A stretch of 32,353 nucleotides of DNA, from NCBI GenBank assembly GCA_964495595.1, contig CAZBWH010000034.1, forward strand, positions 1 to 32,353, in the 5' to 3' direction. Under the pieces are notes generated by a model that saw nothing but the letters and a program-made list of their open reading frames with translations, was not told where the DNA came from and did not search any database. The position numbers and the translations under genes are program-made. Shown one piece after another: positions 14,967 to 24,325 of the stretch. Positions within the stretch are counted from its first letter, which is position 1, and each line of letters begins with the position of its first letter. This stretch comes from CALMFQ01 sp964495595. GTDB lineage: Bacteria > Pseudomonadota > Gammaproteobacteria > Burkholderiales > SCOH01.

Positions 14967-15961
14967 CCCTCTCTCCTTGCCCGGCAAGCCGCTTTTCCAG
15001 TGAACGAAGCCGCTCGGCCAACTTGTCCAGATGGCGAATGTGGGCAGCATTCTTCATCCAGTCATCCCTTGGTGAAAACGGGTAGTTTCCTGCGTAGGCG
15101 CCTGCCTTGGTGATTGACTTGCTGACCAGGGTACCCCCTGCGATATGCACATTGTCCGCAATCTCGATATGGCCAACAAACATGGCTGCACCACCCACCG
15201 TGCAATGGGCTCCAATACGGGTACTGCCTGCCATGCCAACACAGCCTGCAATTGCGGAATGACGTCCGATGTGGCAGTTGTGGGCAATCTGAATCTGGTT
15301 ATCGAGTTTGACACCATTCTCGATCACCGTATCCTCCAGCGCCCCACGGTCAATGGTTGTATTGGCACCAACATCGACATCATCACCCAGCACCACCCGG
15401 CCCACCTGAGGGATCCGCAACCAACCCTGCCCGTCCCAAGCCAGCCCGAAGCCATCGGCGCCGATAACTGCCCCAGAATGAATGACACAGCGTTCACCGA
15501 TCTNNNNNNNNNNCGGCCCCGATCACGACATCATCACCCAGTACCACCCCCGGCCCGATCAGGCAGCGTGGGCCGACCCGCACCCGACTCCCGATCACCA
15601 CATGATCCAGGATTGCAGCCGATGCATCGACTTGGGCATCGACTGCAATCGCCGCCGTGCTTGCCACGTGTGCGGCAACGGGTGGCTCAGGGTTCAGCAA
15701 TGCCAGCACCCTGGCAAAATACAGGTAGGGGTCCTTGCAGACGATAGCTGGCAACGTAGTGGCCGATGCCATGTCCGGCTGGAGAATCACGGCAGACGCT
15801 GCGGTACCGGACAACAGCCGCTTGTATTTCGGATTGGACAGGAAACTGATCTGCCCGGCGACGGCCGACTCCAATGGCGCAACCTGCCGGATCATGACAT
15901 CCTCACCTTGCAAAGATCCGCCGAAGTGCTCAATGAGCTGGGACAAACGATACTGGTTCAC
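14959..15961 (-). CDS. lpxD: UDP-3-O-acylglucosamine N-acyltransferase, split by an N-gap
   Basis: Adds the second 3-hydroxyacyl chain in lipid A synthesis. The N-terminal part (149 codons from a GTG start at 15961; no in-frame ATG upstream) holds the uridine-binding domain (AGQISFLSNPKYKRLL) and the first hexapeptide repeats ending GVVLGDDVVIGA. The C-terminal part (180 codons) resumes at IGERCVIHSGAVIGADGFG and contains IQIAHNCHIG with the catalytic His, and a terminal coiled helix. Ten N at 15504-15513 separate them, and the flanks are in different frames with that spacing. The break is an assembly gap, not a natural frameshift: both flanks continue the family sequence, with about 15 residues missing. 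The whole protein would be about 344 residues, as expected. Confidence 0.93.
15504..15513. other. Assembly gap of 10 N inside lpxD
   Basis: Ten undetermined bases. The true number must be a multiple of 3 for lpxD to be intact. Alignment by eye of the hexapeptide repeats to E. coli LpxD suggests roughly 42 nt. Confidence 0.95.
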
Positions 15962-15982
15962 GATTTCAGGCTTGGTAGAAGG

Positions 15983-16483
15983 TCATTTATCAGCCAAGGA
16001 CTTGAGCACCTTGTCGGTAATGTCAATCCGGGGGCTGACAAACACAGCCTCCTGCAGGATCAGGTCAAACTTTTCAGCATCGGCAATCTGCTGAATCACC
16101 TTATTGGCGCGTTCCTGGATCGAAGCCATTTCCTGGCCGCTGCGCATGTTCTGATCCTCGCGGAACTCGCGATTTCGCCGCTGGAAATCACGATTCAGAC
16201 TCTCGATCTCACGCTCCTTGGTGCGCCGGTCGGAGTCCTTCATGGTCACGCCATTGCGATCCAGGTCGGATTGCAGCTCACGAATCTGTTTAGCCAGCGA
16301 TTGAAGTTCCTGTGCTCGCGGGCCAAATTCCTTTTCCAGCGATTTCAGCGCCCGCTGCGCCGGTGCAGCTTCCCGAAAAACCCGATCAGTATTTACGAAT
16401 CCGACCTTGATGTCCGCCCAGGCCGGCTGCGCTGCGGCGGCCAAGATGAACGAAGCGGCCACGAATAACTGTTTCACTGTCAT
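15983..16483 (-). CDS. skp: Periplasmic chaperone Skp/OmpH family
   Basis: Holds unfolded outer-membrane proteins in the periplasm and delivers them to the BAM complex. The protein of 166 residues has a signal peptide (MTVKQLFVAASFILAAAAQPAWA, cleavage before DIKVGFV). The mature part opens with the family sequence IKVGFVNTDRVFREAAPAQ, then a long charged coiled-coil (about residues 45-130) forming the tentacle arms, and returns to a short beta segment near FDLILQEAVFVSPRIDIT. ATG 16483 follows GGAG with a short spacing and is 11 nt after the bamA stop; the in-frame extension to 16603 lies inside bamA and is rejected. Confidence 0.93.
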   Translation of the reverse strand: MTVKQLFVAASFILAAAAQPAWADIKVGFVNTDRVFREAAPAQRALKSLEKEFGPRAQELQSLAKQIRELQSDLDRNGVTMKDSDRRTKEREIESLNRDFQRRNREFREDQNMRSGQEMASIQERANKVIQQIADAEKFDLILQEAVFVSPRIDITDKVLKSLADK

Positions 16484-16494
16484 TTCTCCAATCA

Positions 16495-18816
16495 TCAGAA
16501 CATCGTACCCATGGTGAACTGGAATTTTTCCAGCTTGTCGCCGGTGCGCGATTTGTACGGCTGTGCAACACTGAATCGCAACGGACCAACAGGCGAAATC
16601 CATCCTAGCGAAAAACCTGCGGAATAGCGCAGTCCGGACAGGTTCAACTGCTGCCGTTGCTGCAGAACGGTCACGCCGTCCTCGGCGAACCGCTGCTCAT
16701 GCCCCCACACCCCCCCCATGTCGGCAAACACAGACAGGCGAACCGATTTGTCACCTTTCAGGCCCGGCATGGGGAACAGGATTTCCGCATTGGCAACCAG
16801 CCGCCGATCTCCTCCCAAAGCATCTTCTGTGACCACATCCTTAGGTCCGAGTGACGCGTAGCGATACCCACGAACCGAGCCGATGCCGCCGGAGTAGTAA
16901 TTCAGCAGGAAGGGCATGTCCCGGCCTCCGTACCCGCCACCGACACCCAGTTCGCCATTGGCCATGAATGTGAACGTCTTGTTCAGCGGGTAGAACCATT
17001 GCTGCTGCAGATTGAGCTTGTAATACCGCAGATCGCCTCCGGGAAGGCCAGCCTCAAGACTGGCCTTGCGCAGAGCGCCACGAGTCGGATAGAACGAGCT
17101 GTCGCGGCCATCGCGAGTCCAACTGACCGATGACGGGAAACTATCGTAGCGACGGCCATACGTATTGACAAAATCGACGATCCGATCAGACACGCCGGAC
17201 TCAAGCTCAATCGCGCTGGTTTCGTAGCCTGCGCTCAGATTGACGTAATCATACTCGCTCAGGGGCACGCCAAACCGCAACGCCCCACCCTTGGCAGCCG
17301 TGTTGTACTGCCCTATCTGCAAGGAAGACGGATCATAACGACGCAAGTAAAGGTCAAATCCGCGGCTGACACCCTCAGGAGTGAAATAAGGGTTGGTGTA
17401 GGAAATCGATGCGGTCTTGGAAGTTGAGCTGGTGTTCAATCCCAGCGATAAGGCTTTACCACTGCCAAAAATATTGGCCTGCGAGATCGACCCCTGAAAT
17501 GTCATTCCTGATCCCTGCGAGTAGCCAAGCCCTGCTTGTACGTTGCCGGTAGGTTTTTCCGTCACGCTGATGTTCATGTCAACCTGATCGGCGGCATCCG
17601 GCACCTGAGGGGTCTCCACGTTGACATCCGAAAAATAGCCAAGCAAATCAAGCCGCTCTTTCGAGCGTCGGATCCGGCTATTGGAATACCAGCCACCTTC
17701 CACCTGTCGCAGCTCACGGCGGATGACTTCGTCACGAGTCCGGGTATTACCAGCGATGTTGATCCGGCGAACATAAACCTTGCGCCCTGGATCGACAAAA
17801 AAAGTAAACGCAGCGGTCTGCTTTTCCTTGTCCAGCTCTGGCACAGCGTTGACATTTGCAAACGCAAAACCATCATTACCCAGCCGGTCACTGATCGCTG
17901 TCGAGCTTTCGTTGATCAACTCACGCGAGAATACATCCCCCGGCTGAATCTTGATCAGCTTGCGGATTTCTTCCTCCGGCACCAGCATTTCGCCGCCAAT
18001 CCGCACGTCAGAAATCGTGTATTTCTTGCCCTCATTCAGGTTGACAGTAATGTAAATCTTTTTCTTGTCCGGAGAGATGGCAACCTGGGTCGACTCAATA
18101 TTGAACTCGAGATAACCACGATTCAGATAATAAGAGCGCAATGACTCCAGATCGGCGGACAGCTTTTGTTTGGAGTACTGATCGTTCTTGTTGAACCAAG
18201 TCAGCCAGCCCCCCGAAGTCAGCACAAAATTGTCAAGCAGCTCAGACTCGGTAAATGTCTGGTTACCCACCAGATTGATTTGCTGGATCGTGGCAACCTC
18301 GCCTTCGGAAATGTCGAAATTGACCGCTACGCGATTGCGTTCCAATGGCGTAACCGTACTTTTTATGTCGACCGAGTATTTCCCTCGGGCAAAGTACTGT
18401 TTCTTGATCTCCTGCTCTGCCTGATCAAGGACTGCGCGATCAAAAATCCGTGACTCAGCCAGTCCGTTGTCCTTAAGTGCCTTGCGCAGCTGATCCTTGT
18501 CAAAGTCCTGAGCACCGTTGATATTGATCTGAAAGATGGTCGGGCGCTCGGATACATGGACAACCAGGTCGTCCCCTTCAGCCTCCAGCCGAATGTCGCG
18601 GAAAAAGCCTGTGGCAAACAGCGCCTTCACCGCGCCTGTAGCCTTGTCTTCGTCAACACGATCCCCTACCCGGATCGGCAGGTAATTAAAAACTGTTCCT
18701 TCGTCAGTGCGCTGGACACCTAGGATGCGGATCGACTTGACAACAAATGGATCGAGTGCAAAAGCGGAAACGCTAAAACAGGCCGCTATCGCGAGCGCGA
18801 GGTTGTTTATTTTCAT
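16495..18816 (-). CDS. bamA: Outer membrane protein assembly factor BamA
   Basis: Essential Omp85 protein that folds and inserts outer-membrane barrels. 773 residues. The signal peptide ends at AFA (residue 20). Five POTRA domains fill about 24-424 (first strand FVVKSIRILGVQRTDEGTVFNYL). A 16-strand barrel follows from GNVQAGLGYSQGSG to the C-terminal FQFTMGTMF, whose terminal Phe is the barrel targeting signal. The lid loop L6 motif VRGY is present in GGIGSVRGYRYASLGP. The gene is 12 nt after rseP and 11 nt before skp, the classic rseP-bamA-skp-lpxD order. A G8 run lies at 16710-16717. Confidence 0.97.
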   Translation of the reverse strand: MKINNLALAIAACFSVSAFALDPFVVKSIRILGVQRTDEGTVFNYLPIRVGDRVDEDKATGAVKALFATGFFRDIRLEAEGDDLVVHVSERPTIFQININGAQDFDKDQLRKALKDNGLAESRIFDRAVLDQAEQEIKKQYFARGKYSVDIKSTVTPLERNRVAVNFDISEGEVATIQQINLVGNQTFTESELLDNFVLTSGGWLTWFNKNDQYSKQKLSADLESLRSYYLNRGYLEFNIESTQVAISPDKKKIYITVNLNEGKKYTISDVRIGGEMLVPEEEIRKLIKIQPGDVFSRELINESSTAISDRLGNDGFAFANVNAVPELDKEKQTAAFTFFVDPGRKVYVRRINIAGNTRTRDEVIRRELRQVEGGWYSNSRIRRSKERLDLLGYFSDVNVETPQVPDAADQVDMNISVTEKPTGNVQAGLGYSQGSGMTFQGSISQANIFGSGKALSLGLNTSSTSKTASISYTNPYFTPEGVSRGFDLYLRRYDPSSLQIGQYNTAAKGGALRFGVPLSEYDYVNLSAGYETSAIELESGVSDRIVDFVNTYGRRYDSFPSSVSWTRDGRDSSFYPTRGALRKASLEAGLPGGDLRYYKLNLQQQWFYPLNKTFTFMANGELGVGGGYGGRDMPFLLNYYSGGIGSVRGYRYASLGPKDVVTEDALGGDRRLVANAEILFPMPGLKGDKSVRLSVFADMGGVWGHEQRFAEDGVTVLQQRQQLNLSGLRYSAGFSLGWISPVGPLRFSVAQPYKSRTGDKLEKFQFTMGTMF
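16710..16717 (-). repeat. G8 homopolymer in bamA
   Basis: Eight G in the coding strand (ATG GGG GGG GTG, M-G-G-V) near the C-terminal barrel strands. As assembled the frame is intact. Confidence 0.6.
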
Positions 18817-18828
18817 CTTGGCCAGCGG

Positions 18829-20196
18829 TCAGCCTAGCATCAGGCGGGATAGGTCGTTATAAAAGGCAAACAGCATCATGGACAGCAGCAACACGATCCC
18901 CACTCGCTGCCCGAGTTCCATGGTGCGCTCGGACACGGGGCTGCCCTTGATGATTTCGGCCGTATAATACATCAAATGGCCACCATCCAATAATGGAACC
19001 GGCAGCAAATTCAGTACTCCCAGACTGATACTGATCCAGGCAAGGAACTCGATAAACGGCGCCACCCCCATCCTGGCAGCCTGGCCGGCATAGTCGGCAA
19101 TGGCAACCGGACCGGAAAGGTTCTTTAACGATATGTCGCCGACCACCATGCGCCAGAACATCTTCAGACTCAGTAACGAGCTGTCCCAGGTTTTCGATGC
19201 TGCGCGAGCCAGTGCAATGTGCGGGGCATGCCGGATGGTAATCTGGCGCGACTGCATGGCGGCAACGTCAACGCGCGGAGCCACGCCGATCTTGCCGACC
19301 CACTGACCACCTTCCTGCACCGCTTGCGGCACCAGAGACAAATCGAGCCATCGCGTTCCCCGTTGAACCCGCAAGGCCAGCGCCAGATTTGGATGACTGC
19401 GAACCGCCACGACGACATCGCTCCAGTGCCGGACCGGTTGCTGGTCAATATGGGTAATCCGGTCATTCTGCAGCAATCCAGCCCGAGCACCTGCACCGGA
19501 TTTGTCGATGAATCCGACTTCGGGCAAATGCACCACTGGAGTAAAGCCCAACTTCTGCATCAAGTCGACATCGATATCCTTGTCAACAGTCGGCGGCAGA
19601 TCGAGCGTTTTCTGGATCATGCCATATTGCGTTCCCCGCACGGTGAGCAGTAACGATCGGCCTTCAAGCGACTGCTGCAGAACCTGAAGCCGGAATTCCT
19701 GCCAACCCGTTACGTCGATGCCATTTACGCTGACGATTTCGTCTCCGGCGTGAAACCCAGCGGCGGCAACCGGCGTCTGCAAGGGGATATCTCCCAATTG
19801 GGCCCGGATGTCCTGCCCCCCCCCCATGAACACTAGCCAGAAAAGAGCGACTGCCAGCAACAGATTGGCCAAAGGGCCGCCAAGCACGATGATGGCGCGC
19901 TGCCACGCAGGCTTGCGGTTGAATGCACGGTGAAGCTCGGAATCGGCTACCGGAGCCTCTCGTTCGTCGAGCATCTTGACGTAACCGCCAAGGGGAATCG
20001 CAGCGATCACCCATTCGGTCGCATCGGCGCCACGCCGCCAGAGCTTTATGGCTGGACCAAAGCCAATCGAGAAACGCAGCACTTTGACATCAAAACGACG
20101 CGCCAGCCAATAGTGACCCAGCTCGTGGAAGGTAATCAGAATACCCAGCGCTAGCAGAAACGAAAACAGGGTTTGAACGAATTGCATCGGCAGCAT
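18829..20196 (-). CDS. rseP: Site-2 intramembrane zinc protease RseP
   Basis: Cuts the membrane anti-sigma factor RseA (or equivalent) and remnant signal peptides within the inner membrane. 455 residues. The zinc motif HELGH (His24, Glu25, His28) lies in the first membrane helix; the third zinc ligand is in the C-terminal NLLPVPLLDGGHL. Two PDZ domains occupy the periplasmic part (about 115-205 with AGFHAGDEIVSVNGIDV, and 215-300 with AGLLQNDRITHID). ATG 20196 (MLPMQF) or ATG 20187 (MQFVQ) could be the start; neither has a clear Shine-Dalgarno. A G10 run interrupts the coding strand at 19816-19825 (FMGGGQD). It lies 51 nt after dxr. Confidence 0.95.
   Translation of the reverse strand: MLPMQFVQTLFSFLLALGILITFHELGHYWLARRFDVKVLRFSIGFGPAIKLWRRGADATEWVIAAIPLGGYVKMLDEREAPVADSELHRAFNRKPAWQRAIIVLGGPLANLLLAVALFWLVFMGGGQDIRAQLGDIPLQTPVAAAGFHAGDEIVSVNGIDVTGWQEFRLQVLQQSLEGRSLLLTVRGTQYGMIQKTLDLPPTVDKDIDVDLMQKLGFTPVVHLPEVGFIDKSGAGARAGLLQNDRITHIDQQPVRHWSDVVVAVRSHPNLALALRVQRGTRWLDLSLVPQAVQEGGQWVGKIGVAPRVDVAAMQSRQITIRHAPHIALARAASKTWDSSLLSLKMFWRMVVGDISLKNLSGPVAIADYAGQAARMGVAPFIEFLAWISISLGVLNLLPVPLLDGGHLMYYTAEIIKGSPVSERTMELGQRVGIVLLLSMMLFAFYNDLSRLMLG
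19816..19825 (-). repeat. G10 homopolymer in rseP
   Basis: Ten G in the coding strand, encoding M-G-G-G just after a membrane helix and before the first PDZ domain. This is the longest single-base tract I found. A one-base slip would truncate the protease before both PDZ domains. Confidence 0.7.
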
Positions 20197-20247
20197 GGAT
20201 TCATGGGTAAATTAAAGACGCAGCATATAGCCTGGCGGCCGATGCAC

Positions 20248-21441
20248 TCAAGCAAGGCGGATAATCAATTGCTCTGCAGCATTTCGTGCATGACGATCGA
20301 CCTCGAACACCTGATCCAGTGACAGCAGCGGTGACGAGGGTATGACATCCAGCGTACGCTCGATCAGTTGGGCGATCTGATCGAACCGGATCTGCCCGTT
20401 CAGGAAGGCAGCCACAGCGATTTCATTGGCTGCGTTTAGAACGGCAGGCCGATCTGCTCCGCCACATAAAGCGTCGAATGCAAGCTGTAGACAAGGAAAC
20501 CGATCAATATCCGGACGCTCGAACTGCAAGGTTGCGATGCTGGCTAGATCAAGCTGTGCCACACCCGCGTCAATCCGTTCTGGAAAGGCCAGTGCATGGG
20601 CAATCGGTGTGCGCATGTCAGGATTACCCAACTGGGCAAGCATTGATCCATCCACATACGCAACCAGCGAGTGAATCACGCTTTGTGGGTGAATCAGAAC
20701 CTCAATCCGGGACGGTGCAACATTAAACAGCCAGTGGGCTTCGATTACTTCTAGCCCCTTGTTCATCATGCTGGCCGAATCGACAGATATCTTGCGCCCC
20801 ATTGACCAATTGGGGTGCGCACACGCCTGCGCAGGAGTTACCTCTGCCAGCGCCGCGCGTGAAAACGTACGAAACGGTCCGCCAGAAGCTGTCAGCACAA
20901 TGCGGGCAATCCCGGAATGTTGCGGGCAGCCTGCATAATCCCGGGGCAGCACCTGAAAAATGGCATTGTGCTCGCTATCGATCGGCAACAAGCGTGCGCC
21001 ACTACGCTGTACTTCCTGCATGAACAGGGCGCCAGCTACCACCAATGTTTCCTTGTTGGCCAACAGGATGGTCTTCCCTGCTCGGGCAGCAGCCAGCGAA
21101 GGGCGCAATCCCGCTGCACCGACAATCGCAGCCATCACGACATCGACTTCGGGGGCCGAGGCAATCTGCTCCAGTGATTCAACACCCCACAGCACTTCTG
21201 TTGCGCAGCCAGTGGCATCGAGCAACAACTGCAGTTCAGCAGCCGATTTTGCCTCAAGCACTACCGCGTAACGTGGAGAAAACTGCCGGCACTGATCCGC
21301 CAGCAAGCCAAGCTGCCGGTTACCAGACAGTGCAAGGATGTCAAAACGCTCTGGGTGTCGAGCCACCACATCAAGCGTACTCAGACCGATTGACCCGGTA
21401 GACCCCAGTACGGTAACGCGCTTTTTCTTTGATTGGCTCAT
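20248..21441 (-). CDS. dxr: 1-deoxy-D-xylulose-5-phosphate reductoisomerase
   Basis: Second step of the MEP isoprenoid pathway: rearranges and reduces DXP to MEP with NADPH and a divalent metal. 397 residues. The NADPH loop is GSTGSIGLSTLDVV (13-26); LANKETLVVAG, LPIDSEHNAIFQ (metal-binding Asp and Glu), SVDSASMMNKGLEVIEAHWLF and IHPQSVIHSLV are the catalytic blocks. The C-terminal helical domain (ANEIAVAAFLNGQI) is present. Start ATG 21441 lies 3 nt after the cdsA stop. It supplies the isopentenyl units that UppS, two genes upstream, polymerises. Confidence 0.97.
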   Translation of the reverse strand: MSQSKKKRVTVLGSTGSIGLSTLDVVARHPERFDILALSGNRQLGLLADQCRQFSPRYAVVLEAKSAAELQLLLDATGCATEVLWGVESLEQIASAPEVDVVMAAIVGAAGLRPSLAAARAGKTILLANKETLVVAGALFMQEVQRSGARLLPIDSEHNAIFQVLPRDYAGCPQHSGIARIVLTASGGPFRTFSRAALAEVTPAQACAHPNWSMGRKISVDSASMMNKGLEVIEAHWLFNVAPSRIEVLIHPQSVIHSLVAYVDGSMLAQLGNPDMRTPIAHALAFPERIDAGVAQLDLASIATLQFERPDIDRFPCLQLAFDALCGGADRPAVLNAANEIAVAAFLNGQIRFDQIAQLIERTLDVIPSSPLLSLDQVFEVDRHARNAAEQLIIRLA

Positions 21442-21444
21442 GAA

Positions 21445-22257
21445 TTACAGCGCTGTCGACAGAAACAACAAGGCGGCGCTGACTGGCAATACAGCAAGTT
21501 GGCTGTCGATTCGATCCAGAATCCCTCCGTGGCCCGGCAACAGGGAGCTGCTATCTTTCAGTCCTGCCTGGCGTTTGAAAAGCGACTCAAGCAGATCACC
21601 CATCACGCTAAGTGCGGTTAGCACCCATACTGCCGGCAACAGCCCGTATCCGCCAAACTGCTCACCAATCGGGCTTGCAGCGACCGCGATACCATAGAGG
21701 GTGACGCCGACATATGCGCCGGCGACGCCTTCCCATGTTTTACCCGGGCTGATTGAAGGCGCCAGCTTGCGCCGGCCAAAACGCCGGCCTGCAAAATATG
21801 CAGCTGTATCAGCCGCCCAGGCAACGGCCATCAAGGCCAGCAACAGCCACGGGCCGTTCACTCTTTCGTGCCAGACCACCATGGCGTGACCACTGGAGAG
21901 CAGCACGGCCCAACCAAGCAGCATCCCAGCAACCGGAAACCGCGCAAGCTGCCACTTGAAATGCAACCACAGAGGCACAACCAGACACCAGAATGCCAAT
22001 GAGAATACGGCCAGCAACATATCACCAGGCAACATCACGGTCGTATTCAGCGCAAGCGCGCCCCCCGCAAGGGCAGTAGCCAACGCATAAGCGATCCGCC
22101 TGCCCTCCTGCCATCCCAGAAACCTCGCCCACTCCCAGCTGCCGAGCGCACACAGGCCAATGACGAAGCATTGCCAGTTTATTGAAGACAACTGAAACAC
22201 CGCCATGAGAACCAATGGCAGTAAAATAAAGGCGGTAATGATCCGGGTTTTAAGCAT
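21445..22257 (-). CDS. cdsA: Phosphatidate cytidylyltransferase
   Basis: Makes CDP-diacylglycerol from phosphatidate and CTP, the common precursor of bacterial phospholipids. An integral inner-membrane protein of 270 residues with about eight hydrophobic segments. The family signature is complete near the C-terminus: SLFKRQAGLKDSSSLLPG followed by HGGILDRIDS, whose Asp residues bind metal. SPGKTWEGVAGAY is another family block. ATG 22257 (MLKTRIITAFILLPL) overlaps the end of uppS by 8 nt; a longer in-frame reading to 22314 overlaps further and adds a non-hydrophobic tail, so it is rejected. Confidence 0.96.
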   Translation of the reverse strand: MLKTRIITAFILLPLVLMAVFQLSSINWQCFVIGLCALGSWEWARFLGWQEGRRIAYALATALAGGALALNTTVMLPGDMLLAVFSLAFWCLVVPLWLHFKWQLARFPVAGMLLGWAVLLSSGHAMVVWHERVNGPWLLLALMAVAWAADTAAYFAGRRFGRRKLAPSISPGKTWEGVAGAYVGVTLYGIAVAASPIGEQFGGYGLLPAVWVLTALSVMGDLLESLFKRQAGLKDSSSLLPGHGGILDRIDSQLAVLPVSAALLFLSTAL

Positions 22258-23011
22258 GGCCCAGTTGCTCGCTGGTTCGGCCAAACCGCCGTTCACGCTG
22301 CTGGTAGGACTCAATCGCCCTCATAAGCATTGCCCGGTCGAAATCGGGCCAGAGGGTGTCGGTAAAATAGAGTTCCGTATAGGCCAGCTGCCATAGCAAA
22401 AAGTTGCTGATGCGCTGCTCGCCACCGGTCCGGATGAACAGATCCGGTTCCGGAGCGTAGGCCATGGCAAGATAAGGGGCCAGTTGCCGCTCGTCGATCT
22501 CGCACCCCAAGCCAATTGCATCCGGATCGCAGTCCATCAGGCGAGACACCCCCTGAAGGATATCCCAGCGACCGCCATAGTCAGCCGCAATGGTTAGGGT
22601 AAGTCCGGTGTTGGCCGCGGTGCAGGCTTCGGACTGCTCGATCAGCTGCACAATCGATGGATCAAAACGATCCCTCCGGCCGATAATTTTCAGGCGGATA
22701 TTATTTTGCTGGAGTTTGGTGACTTCCCGCTCCATCGCCCGCAAAAACAGTTGCATCAGAAACGACACCTCTTCTACCGGGCGGCGCCAGTTCTCACTGG
22801 AAAACGCGAACAGTGTCAGATAATCCACCCCGAGATCCACGCAGGCGGTCACCATTGTCCGTACGGCCTCCAAGCCGCTTTTGTGCCCGGCAACACGAGG
22901 CAGGAAACGCTTTTTGGCCCAGCGGCCATTGCCATCCATGATGACGGCAATGTGCCTGGGCGTCTGGCTGGCAGCAGGAATGTCTGCCGTCGAACTGGAA
23001 TAAGCGGTCAC
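22250..23011 (-). CDS. uppS: Undecaprenyl diphosphate synthase
   Basis: cis-Prenyltransferase that builds the C55 carrier for peptidoglycan and O-antigen. 253 residues from a GTG start at 23011; no upstream ATG or strong Shine-Dalgarno was seen, so the exact start is uncertain. The active-site block HIAVIMDGNGRWAKKR holds the essential Asp26. GHKSGLEAVR, LTLFAFSSENWRRP, ADYGGRWDI and DLFIRTGGEQRISNFLLWQ are all present, as is ELYFTDTLWPDFD. It lies 13 nt after frr and overlaps cdsA by 8 nt. Confidence 0.96.
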   Translation of the reverse strand: MTAYSSSTADIPAASQTPRHIAVIMDGNGRWAKKRFLPRVAGHKSGLEAVRTMVTACVDLGVDYLTLFAFSSENWRRPVEEVSFLMQLFLRAMEREVTKLQQNNIRLKIIGRRDRFDPSIVQLIEQSEACTAANTGLTLTIAADYGGRWDILQGVSRLMDCDPDAIGLGCEIDERQLAPYLAMAYAPEPDLFIRTGGEQRISNFLLWQLAYTELYFTDTLWPDFDRAMLMRAIESYQQRERRFGRTSEQLGHA

Positions 23012-23024
23012 GCTATGAGGCCGT

Positions 23025-23582
23025 TTAAACCGCCATCAGGTCAGCTTCTTTCGCCGCCAGTGACTTGTCGATTTCCGCGATGAAACGGTCGGTCAGCTTC
23101 TGAATATCATCCTGGGCCCGACGCTCTTCGTCCTCGGAGATCAATTTGTCCTTAACGCCCTTCTTCAGCTGATCATTGGCATCTCGACGAATGTTCCGCA
23201 CTGCGACGCGGGCGCCTTCTGCTTCGCCGCGCACGACCTTGGTCAGATCGCGACGGCGTTCTTCGGTCAGTGCGGGCATCGGTACACGGATCATGTCTCC
23301 GACCGATGCAGGGTTCAGACCAAGATCAGAATCACGAATGGCCTTTTCAATTGCGCCGGACAATTTCTTTTCAAAAGGCATGACACCGATGGTTCGCGCG
23401 TCAACCAGCGACAGGTTGGCAACCTGATTGATCGGTGTGGGCGATCCATAGTAATCGACGCAGATATGATCCAACAGTCCGGTATGGGCGCGACCGGTCC
23501 GAACCTTGGTAAGGTCCGCCTTGAGCGCCTCCAGCCACCGCTGCATCTTTGATTCAGCGTTTTTCTTGATGTCTGCAATCAT
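23025..23582 (-). CDS. frr: Ribosome recycling factor
   Basis: Splits post-termination ribosomes together with EF-G. 185 residues, the family's standard length. ADIKKNAESKMQRWLEAL opens the three-helix bundle, GRAHTGLLDHICVDYYGSPTPINQVAN forms the hinge and domain II, and PALTEERRRDLTKVVRGEAEGARVAVRNIRRDAN (in part) forms the long C-terminal helix. ATG 23582 has GGAG 6 nt upstream, ruling out the longer reading to 23603. The gene lies 21 nt after pyrH. Confidence 0.97.
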   Translation of the reverse strand: MIADIKKNAESKMQRWLEALKADLTKVRTGRAHTGLLDHICVDYYGSPTPINQVANLSLVDARTIGVMPFEKKLSGAIEKAIRDSDLGLNPASVGDMIRVPMPALTEERRRDLTKVVRGEAEGARVAVRNIRRDANDQLKKGVKDKLISEDEERRAQDDIQKLTDRFIAEIDKSLAAKEADLMAV

Positions 23583-23603
23583 GTTGTTCTCCAGTTGCTG
23601 CAC

Positions 23604-24323
23604 TCAACCATGCACCACAGTGCCTTCATCCTCGCCCAACACCACACGCTTCAGACCGCCAGCCTTGAAAATGCTGAATACGTTGATCTGCAGGCTCTGA
23701 TCCCGGCAGAGAGTGAACGCGGTGGCATCCATCACCTTCAGGTTGCGGTGAATGGCCTCGTCGAAAGTCAGCCGTTGATAGCGAACGGCATCAGGGTTCT
23801 TTTTCGGATCGTCCGTGTAGACGCCGTCAACCTTGGTCGCCTTCAGGACAATGTCCACATTCATTTCCATCCCCCGCAAGGCTGCAGCCGTGTCGGTGGT
23901 AAAGAAAGGGTTGCCGGTGCCGGCGGCAAAAATCACCACCTTGCCTTCTTCCAGGTGGCGAATGGCCTTGCCACGGATGTAGGGCTCGGCAACCTGCTCG
24001 ATGGTCAGCGCCGACTGAACCCGGCTTTCGAGTCCGATATGACGGAAAGCATCCTGCAGCGCCAATGCGTTCATCACGGTAGCCAGCATCCCCATGTAAT
24101 CGGCAGTGGCGCGATCCATGCCTGCGGCCCCCGGGGCAACGCCCCGAAAAATATTGCCCCCGCCGATCACGACGGCAACCTGTACGCCCAGATCGACGAC
24201 ATCCTTGATTTCGTTGACGATGCGGTTAATCGTAGCCCGGTTGATGCCAAAGCTGTCGTCGCCCATCAGCGCCTCACCGGACAGCTTGACCAGAATGCGT
24301 TTGAAAACGGGGGCTTTATTCAT
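23604..24323 (-). CDS. pyrH: Uridylate kinase
   Basis: Phosphorylates UMP to UDP; in bacteria it is hexameric and typically activated by GTP and inhibited by UTP. 239 residues of the amino acid kinase fold: FKRILVKLSGEALMGDD (phosphate-binding lysine), VVIGGGNIFRGV, FAAGTGNPFFTTDTAAALRG (UMP and ATP site), and KATKVDGVYTDDPKKNPDA. An AAGG lies 7 nt before the ATG, inside the end of tsf, and the stop-to-start gap with tsf is 2 nt, so tight coupling is expected. Confidence 0.97.
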   Translation of the reverse strand: MNKAPVFKRILVKLSGEALMGDDSFGINRATINRIVNEIKDVVDLGVQVAVVIGGGNIFRGVAPGAAGMDRATADYMGMLATVMNALALQDAFRHIGLESRVQSALTIEQVAEPYIRGKAIRHLEEGKVVIFAAGTGNPFFTTDTAAALRGMEMNVDIVLKATKVDGVYTDDPKKNPDAVRYQRLTFDEAIHRNLKVMDATAFTLCRDQSLQINVFSIFKAGGLKRVVLGEDEGTVVHG

Positions 24324-24325
24324 GG

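Noticed and set aside
14959..15961. Natural frameshift or split of lpxD into two genes
   Set aside because: The break coincides exactly with the run of N, and both flanks continue the LpxD sequence; it is an assembly artefact.
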